DNA of 64,000 nucleotides from Arthrobacter mobilis. Lineage in GTDB: Bacteria > Actinomycetota > Actinomycetes > Actinomycetales > Micrococcaceae. The notes beneath the pieces were generated by a model, which saw only the letters and a list, made by a program, of their open reading frames with translations, made no database searches and was not told where the DNA came from. A program made the position numbers and the translations under genes. The first letter of the stretch is position 1. Each line of letters begins with the position of its first letter. The DNA lies in NCBI RefSeq assembly GCF_012395835.1, contig NZ_JAAZSQ010000010.1, positions 27,896 through 91,895 of the forward strand, read 5' to 3'. This document shows positions 59,723 through 64,000 of this stretch, piece after piece.

Positions 59723-60693
59723 GACTTACCTCCTCGGGCACCGGCCAGATCCACCTTGAACAGCTTGATGGCGATGAAGCAGATCAGCAGCACGCAGATG
59801 AACAGCACTACCGAGACCGCCGAGCCGAGCCCGATTTCGAGCCGGCCGATGGAGGTCCGGTAGGCCAGCAGGGACAGTACCTCCGTGCCGTAGGCCCCGC
59901 CGGTCATGATGAACACGTTGTCGAAGATGCGGAAGGCATCCAGCGCCCGGAAGAGCACCGCGACCATGATCGCCGCCTTCATGTTCGGCAGGATGACCCG
60001 GCGCATCCGCTCCCACCAGGTGGCGCCGTCGACCAGGGCGGCCTCGTTGAGTTCGTCCGGCACCTGGGCCAGGCCGGCCAGCAGCAGCAGCGAAATGAAC
60101 GGGGTGGTCTTCCAGATCTCGGAGGCGATGATCACGAACAGCGCCGTGCCCGTGTCCGCGAACCAGTTCAGGTCCTGGTCGATGCCCGGCAGCCAGCCGA
60201 ACCAGTTGTTGACGTACCCGGAGTTGATGTCGAACGCGTAGAACCAGGCGAAGGCCGAGACCACGGTGATGATCCCGTAGGGGACCAGGATGGCGGTCCG
60301 GAGCAGCCCGCGGACGGATTTGAGCGCCTTGTGCATCACCAGCGCCAGCGCGAATCCCAGCACGAGCTCGACCAGGACCGTGACGACGGTGATCAGGACC
60401 GTGACCCCGAGATCGCGCCAGAACAGGTCGTCGGTCAGGATCACGCCGTAGTTGCCCAGCCCGACGAAGCTCCGTTCGCCGGGGGCGGTCAGGCGGTAGT
60501 TGAACAGCGAGTCGTAGGCGGCCTGCAGGATCGGGTAGGCGGTCACGGCCAGCATCACGACGAAGGCGGGGCCGGCCAGCAGCCAGCCGAGACGCCGTTC
60601 GGCCCGGACGCGCTCGCTGTAGCGGGCCGGGGCCGCGCTCCTGCCGGTGCTGCGTGCTGCCGCGGATGCTGCTGTCTTGGTGGACGTGCTCAC
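59719..60693 (-). CDS. sugA: sugar ABC importer permease (MalF/SugA-like)
   Basis: This 324-residue permease has a basic N-terminal tail, six helices and the EAA loop NEAALVDGATWWERMRRVILPNMK. I chose the GTG at 60693 because it overlaps the stop of the binding-protein gene; the longer open frame reads inside that gene. The order binding protein, SugA, SugB, SugC copies that of the mycobacterial trehalose importer. Confidence 0.87.
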   Translation of the reverse strand: MSTSTKTAASAAARSTGRSAAPARYSERVRAERRLGWLLAGPAFVVMLAVTAYPILQAAYDSLFNYRLTAPGERSFVGLGNYGVILTDDLFWRDLGVTVLITVVTVLVELVLGFALALVMHKALKSVRGLLRTAILVPYGIITVVSAFAWFYAFDINSGYVNNWFGWLPGIDQDLNWFADTGTALFVIIASEIWKTTPFISLLLLAGLAQVPDELNEAALVDGATWWERMRRVILPNMKAAIMVAVLFRALDAFRIFDNVFIMTGGAYGTEVLSLLAYRTSIGRLEIGLGSAVSVVLFICVLLICFIAIKLFKVDLAGARGGKS

Positions 60694-61997
60694 AGCAGTT
60701 CCTCCCCTCTGAGTACCGCGAGGATGAAGTTGACGGTTGCCTGCGGCGTGCCGGAGGGGTTGACTGCGCGCGGCGGTGCCCAGTTCTGCTGCACTCCGGT
60801 GGAAACTTCGTTGTAGTACGGCGTCTGCGGGCGCGGGGCGGACAGTTCCAGGGATTCGCGGATGGTGTCGGCCATCGGGAAGGCCTCCTGGATGCGCGGA
60901 TCCTCGTAGGCCTCGGTGCTCGAGGGCGGGTTGCCGTTGGTGACGAAGTAGTCCGCCTGGTTTTCCGGGCTGACAATGCACTCGATGGCCTCGAAGGCCA
61001 GTTCCGGATGCTCGCTCGCGGCGCCGACGCCGAGGTTGATCCCGCCCAGCGGGGGAGCGGCCGGCTGCCCGTCCTCGACCCGCGGATAGAGCGTCCAGCC
61101 GATGTCCTCCAGCAGCGGCTTGGGCAGCGAACCGTCCTCCACCGCCGCCTTGGTGGCGGGCCAGACGAAGGGCCAGTTCACCATGAAGGAGCCCTTGTCG
61201 CCCTGGAACAGGATCATCGAGTCATTCTCGTTCTGCGTCGGCAGCCCCGGGCCGCCCAGGCCTTCCTTGCCGATGGTCGAGATGATCTGGGCGGCCTTGG
61301 TGCCTGCCTCGCTGTCCAGGCCCAGCTCGATCTGGTCCGCCGGGGCCTCGGGATTGAGGATGATCTGCCCGCCGGCGGATTCGACGAGCGCATTGACCCA
61401 GACTGTCATCGATTCGGCCAGCGCGCCCTGGACGCCCAGGTACTTGTCCTGGTCCGCGGCGGCCTCGATCAGCTGGTTCCAGGTCACCGGCTGCGACATG
61501 TCCAGTCCGGCCGCCTCCGCCACGGATTTGCGGTACCAGAGCAGCTGGGTGTTCGCCCAGAACGGCACGGTGACCAGTTCCCCGTCCCAGCGCGCGCCGG
61601 CCAGGGCACCGTCGACGACGTTCTCCGTGGTGCGCTGCGCGACGTCCTCCGGGACGGGAGCCAGGAAGTCCGGCTCGGCCAGTTCGGGGATGAAGGGCGG
61701 ATCCAGGCTCATGATGTCCAGCGAGGAGTCCCCGGCGGCCAGGCGGCGGGCCAGCTGTTCGCGCTGCGAGGCGGCGTCGTTGGGCAGCAGTGATGTCTCG
61801 ATCCGGTACCTGCCCCCGGCCGCCTCGGTGCACTTGGCGGCGATGGCCGCCTGGCCGCCGGCGTCGGGGTTGATGTACCAGGTCAGGACCGGGGGGCCGG
61901 CCTCGGCGGCACAGCCGGTCAGCAGCAGGGCCGCCGACGCGAGCGCGGCCACGGCGCGGTGCCTGGCCCGGGGCCGGTGTTGTTGATCCACTGGCAT
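60690..61997 (-). CDS. lpqY: sugar-binding lipoprotein, LpqY-like
   Basis: This 435-residue binding protein has a lipoprotein signal ending LLLTGC (C29). The mature region resembles LpqY, the trehalose-binding protein of mycobacteria, in segments such as CTEAAGGRYRIETSLLPNDA, REQLARRLAAGDSSLDIMSLD and FWANTQLLWYRKSV. It is the first gene of the operon. Trehalose is the best guess; other glucose disaccharides are possible. The ATG at 61997 gives a proper signal sequence. Confidence 0.85.
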   Translation of the reverse strand: MPVDQQHRPRARHRAVAALASAALLLTGCAAEAGPPVLTWYINPDAGGQAAIAAKCTEAAGGRYRIETSLLPNDAASQREQLARRLAAGDSSLDIMSLDPPFIPELAEPDFLAPVPEDVAQRTTENVVDGALAGARWDGELVTVPFWANTQLLWYRKSVAEAAGLDMSQPVTWNQLIEAAADQDKYLGVQGALAESMTVWVNALVESAGGQIILNPEAPADQIELGLDSEAGTKAAQIISTIGKEGLGGPGLPTQNENDSMILFQGDKGSFMVNWPFVWPATKAAVEDGSLPKPLLEDIGWTLYPRVEDGQPAAPPLGGINLGVGAASEHPELAFEAIECIVSPENQADYFVTNGNPPSSTEAYEDPRIQEAFPMADTIRESLELSAPRPQTPYYNEVSTGVQQNWAPPRAVNPSGTPQATVNFILAVLRGEELL

Positions 61998-62107
61998 GGG
62001 TACCGCGCCTCCACATCTTCGTCGATGGCCTGAGCGGGCGCACAGCCGCACACAAGGCGGCGATGCTAAGCAGCCTTGGTACTGACGATAAACCCGGGAC
62101 GGTGATT

Positions 62108-62123
62108 GCGCTACAGGTAGCGC
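62108..62123. promoter_or_regulatory. perfect palindrome between lpqY and the DinB-fold gene
   Basis: GCGCTAC-AG-GTAGCGC has perfect 7-bp arms in the 170-bp divergent region. The form fits a LacI-family operator for the sugar importer. No LacI gene is in the window. Confidence 0.45.
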
Positions 62124-62155
62124 CGCCTTGGCACAAAAGCCTGCATTCTTTGTGG

Positions 62156-62167
62156 CAGGATCGCTCC
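62156..62167 (+). promoter_or_regulatory. -10 box of leaderless DinB-fold gene
   Basis: CAGGAT (62156-62161) lies 6 nt before the ATG at 62168. Confidence 0.45.
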
Positions 62168-62779
62168 ATGACTGTGACCGCCCGGGACCTGCGCAGCGTC
62201 GTCGACGGCGTGCTGGAGCGTTTTGCCCTGCTGCCGGACGAGGCCTGGGACCACCCGGCGCTGGAGCTGGACTGGACCTGCCGGGAAACCGCCGGGCACC
62301 TGGTCGATGACTTTGCCGGCTACGCACTGCAGCTGTCCGGAACCTGCCCTCCGCAGGAGGACTACGTGGAGCTGCTGGAGCCGCCGCCGCAGCGCGCCGG
62401 CGGGCCGCGGATCATCTTCTGCCCGGATCCGGCGGCCGGCACCCCCGGGCTCATCCGCTGCCTGGATGCGGCCGCGGGGCTGCTCTGCGCGGTAGTGGCG
62501 GCGGCAGATGGCAAGCGGGGCTACCATCCGATGGGAATCTCCGATGCCGAGGGGTTCGCGGCGATGGGGATTGTGGAAGCGGCCGTGCATGCCTTCGACA
62601 TCCTGGCGGCCCAGCAGGTTCCGTATGCGGCGGATGGCGAAGTCTGTGCCAAGGTTCTGGACAGGCTGTTTCCGCAGGCCGGGCGGACCGCCGACGCCTG
62701 GCAGGACCTGCTGCGCAGCTGCGGGCGCACTCCGGACACGCGCGGTGCCGCCTGGCGGTGGGATTCGTCGGTACGCTGA
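62168..62779 (+). CDS. DinB/maleylpyruvate-isomerase-fold protein (mycothiol-dependent type)
   Basis: This 203-residue protein shows the DinB/MDMPI fold with a likely metal triad H44 (TAGHLVDDF), E137 and H141 (IVEAAVHAFDI). Members are often mycothiol-dependent transferases or isomerases in actinobacteria. The exact reaction is unknown. The leaderless ATG at 62168 is supported by CAGGAT. Its stop touches the stop of the convergent antiporter gene with no gap. Confidence 0.75.
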   Translation: MTVTARDLRSVVDGVLERFALLPDEAWDHPALELDWTCRETAGHLVDDFAGYALQLSGTCPPQEDYVELLEPPPQRAGGPRIIFCPDPAAGTPGLIRCLDAAAGLLCAVVAAADGKRGYHPMGISDAEGFAAMGIVEAAVHAFDILAAQQVPYAADGEVCAKVLDRLFPQAGRTADAWQDLLRSCGRTPDTRGAAWRWDSSVR

Positions 62780-63955
62780 TCAGCCCGCGTATTCGGGCTG
62801 GCGCGTGAGCCGCCGCAGGGCCGGCTCGGCGAAGCGGGCGGCAATGGGACCGGCGACGGCCATCAGCATGACATATGCCGCGACCAGGGCGTTCAGCGCC
62901 TCCGGCAGCACCCCGGAGGCAACCGCCAGCCCTGCAACGACAATGGAAAACTCGCCGCGGGCAATCAGCACGGTGCCGGCGCGCACCCGGCCCCAGCGGC
63001 CGATCCCGGCGCGCCGGGCGGCCCAGGCGCCGGTGGCCATCTTGGTCGCGGCCGTGACAATGGCCAGCAGCACAGCCCAGCCGATCACCGGAGGCATGGT
63101 GGAGGGGTCGGTGTTCAGCCCGAACACCACGAAGAACGTGGCGGCGAAGAGATCCCGGAGCGGCTCCAGCAGCCGGGCCGCACTGTCCGCCGTCGCCCCG
63201 GAAATCGCGATGCCCAGCAGGAATGCACCGACGGCGGCCGAAACCTGCATCGCCGAGGCCAGCCCGGCCACCAGCAGGGCGGCGCCGATGATCTTGAGCA
63301 GGAAGGTCTCCTGTTCCGGACTGTGGATCCAGGCGGAGATGCGGTGGCCGAAGCGCAGGGCGGCCAGCAGCACGGCCGTGACCACCAGCAGCGAGATGCC
63401 CACCGTCGTCGCCCCGCCGAGCAGGCCGATGCCGCCCAGGACGGCGGTCATGACCGGCAGGTAGCCGGCCATGGCCAGGTCCTCGAGCACGAGCACGGCC
63501 AGGACCACCGGAGTTTCCCGGTTGCCCAGCCGGCCCAGGTCCGTCAGGACCTTGGCGGCGATGCCGGAGGAGGAAATATAGGTCACCCCGCCCAGCACCA
63601 TGGCCCCGACCGGTCCCCACCCCAGCATGTATGCCAGCAGCGCGCCCGGAGTGAAGTTGAGCACCAGGTCCATCAGGCCGGCCTGCCAGGACTGCTTCAG
63701 CCCGGTGACCAGTTCGGCGGCGGTATATTCCAGCCCGAGCATCAACAGCAGCAGCACCACGCCGATTTCGCCCGCGATGTGGCCGAACTCGGCAACGCCG
63801 TGAAATTGGATGAAGCCGCCCTGGCCGAAGGCCAGCCCGCCCAGCAGGTAGAGCGGCACCGGGGACATGCCGAAGCGTGCAGCCAGCCTGCCCAGGATGC
63901 CGAGCCCGAGGAAGATGACGCCGAGTTCGATGAGCGTCGCCGTCGTGGCGCCCAC
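62780..63955 (-). CDS. cation:proton antiporter, CPA2/KefB type
   Basis: This 391-residue membrane protein has about twelve helices with the CPA2 pattern: LYLLGGLAFGQGG, GLEYTAAELVTGLKQSW, ISSSGIAAKVLTDLGRLGN, LAVLVLEDLAMAGYLPV (carboxylate site) and ARGEFSIVVAGLA. It exchanges K+ or Na+ for protons. No RCK domain is fused at the C-terminus. The upstream gene, of which only the end is visible, is probably the separate regulatory subunit. The GTG start at 63955 lies 6 nt after that gene's stop. Confidence 0.87.
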   Translation of the reverse strand: MGATTATLIELGVIFLGLGILGRLAARFGMSPVPLYLLGGLAFGQGGFIQFHGVAEFGHIAGEIGVVLLLLMLGLEYTAAELVTGLKQSWQAGLMDLVLNFTPGALLAYMLGWGPVGAMVLGGVTYISSSGIAAKVLTDLGRLGNRETPVVLAVLVLEDLAMAGYLPVMTAVLGGIGLLGGATTVGISLLVVTAVLLAALRFGHRISAWIHSPEQETFLLKIIGAALLVAGLASAMQVSAAVGAFLLGIAISGATADSAARLLEPLRDLFAATFFVVFGLNTDPSTMPPVIGWAVLLAIVTAATKMATGAWAARRAGIGRWGRVRAGTVLIARGEFSIVVAGLAVASGVLPEALNALVAAYVMLMAVAGPIAARFAEPALRRLTRQPEYAG

Positions 63956-63961
63956 GGCAGC

Positions 63962-64000
63962 CTAGCTTCCGTGCAAAATGGCAGCCGCGGCGTCGAGCCC
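63962..64000 (-). CDS. 3' end of the gene upstream of the antiporter (partial)
   Basis: Only the final 12 codons (ending DAAAAILHGS) and a TAG stop are in the window. Position suggests a TrkA-C-type regulatory partner of the antiporter, as is common beside KefB-like genes; the sequence itself is too short to prove it. Confidence 0.45.
   Translation of the reverse strand, partial: GLDAAAAILHGS

Overview
The window is high-GC DNA with actinobacterial character. It has mycothiol-era enzymes, many leaderless genes with a TAnnnT-type box 6-7 nt before the start codon, a CopD-CtaG fusion, a type-2 HU gene with a TTG start, and an LpqY-SugABC-like importer. Gene content and order resemble Arthrobacter and its relatives (Micrococcaceae). 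That assignment is inferred from the proteins, not from a marker gene.

Layout. 0-4.4 kb: mmsA, a glutathionyl-hydroquinone-reductase-like GST, a gamma-glutamyl hydrolase and a TipA-type MerR regulator. 4.5-7.3 kb: a DMT permease and a formate/nitrite channel gene, converging on a decayed IS982-family element whose terminal repeats supply both stop codons. 7.5-15.5 kb: a catabolic set (aminotransferase, aldehyde dehydrogenase, glutaryl-CoA dehydrogenase, hydroxyacyl-CoA dehydrogenase, CaiB CoA-transferase) around a PucR-type regulator. It fits 5-aminovalerate or glutarate breakdown. 16.9-26.5 kb: an amine-catabolism cluster of permease, P450, 3Fe-4S ferredoxin, reductase, gamma-glutamylamine-synthetase-like protein, a binding-protein fold without signal peptide and two gamma-glutamyl hydrolases, with a convergent GntR regulator and a cytoplasmic-looking Cache protein. 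Together with 7.5-15.5 kb it could take a cyclic secondary amine such as piperidine to acetoacetyl-CoA. 26.7-34.9 kb: acyl-CoA dehydrogenase, two hydrolases and a DtxR-boxed siderophore uptake operon. 35-41.4 kb: putrescine-type aminotransferase, Lrp regulator and a complete potDABC-like polyamine importer. 41.5-47.5 kb: small membrane proteins, an SGNH hydrolase, a VIT-family protein, an MFS permease, a MarR regulator, a zinc-free rpmB-rpmG-rpsN set and HU.

47.6-54.7 kb is the most unusual part. A copD/ctaG gene was once translationally coupled to a thioredoxin/NHL-repeat gene. An integrative element of about 2.8 kb with a large serine recombinase has split this pair. The host 5' end survives as a 35-codon stub. 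The element seems to have brought a new promoter and a new 5' coding segment that restores the NHL gene in frame.

54.8-64 kb: a membrane-anchored hypothetical, an AEC carrier, panD, three 54-bp tandem repeats, tRNA-Gly(CCC), a trehalose-type ABC importer (lpqY-sugABC order), a DinB/maleylpyruvate-isomerase-fold protein, a KefB-type antiporter and the last codons of its probable upstream partner.
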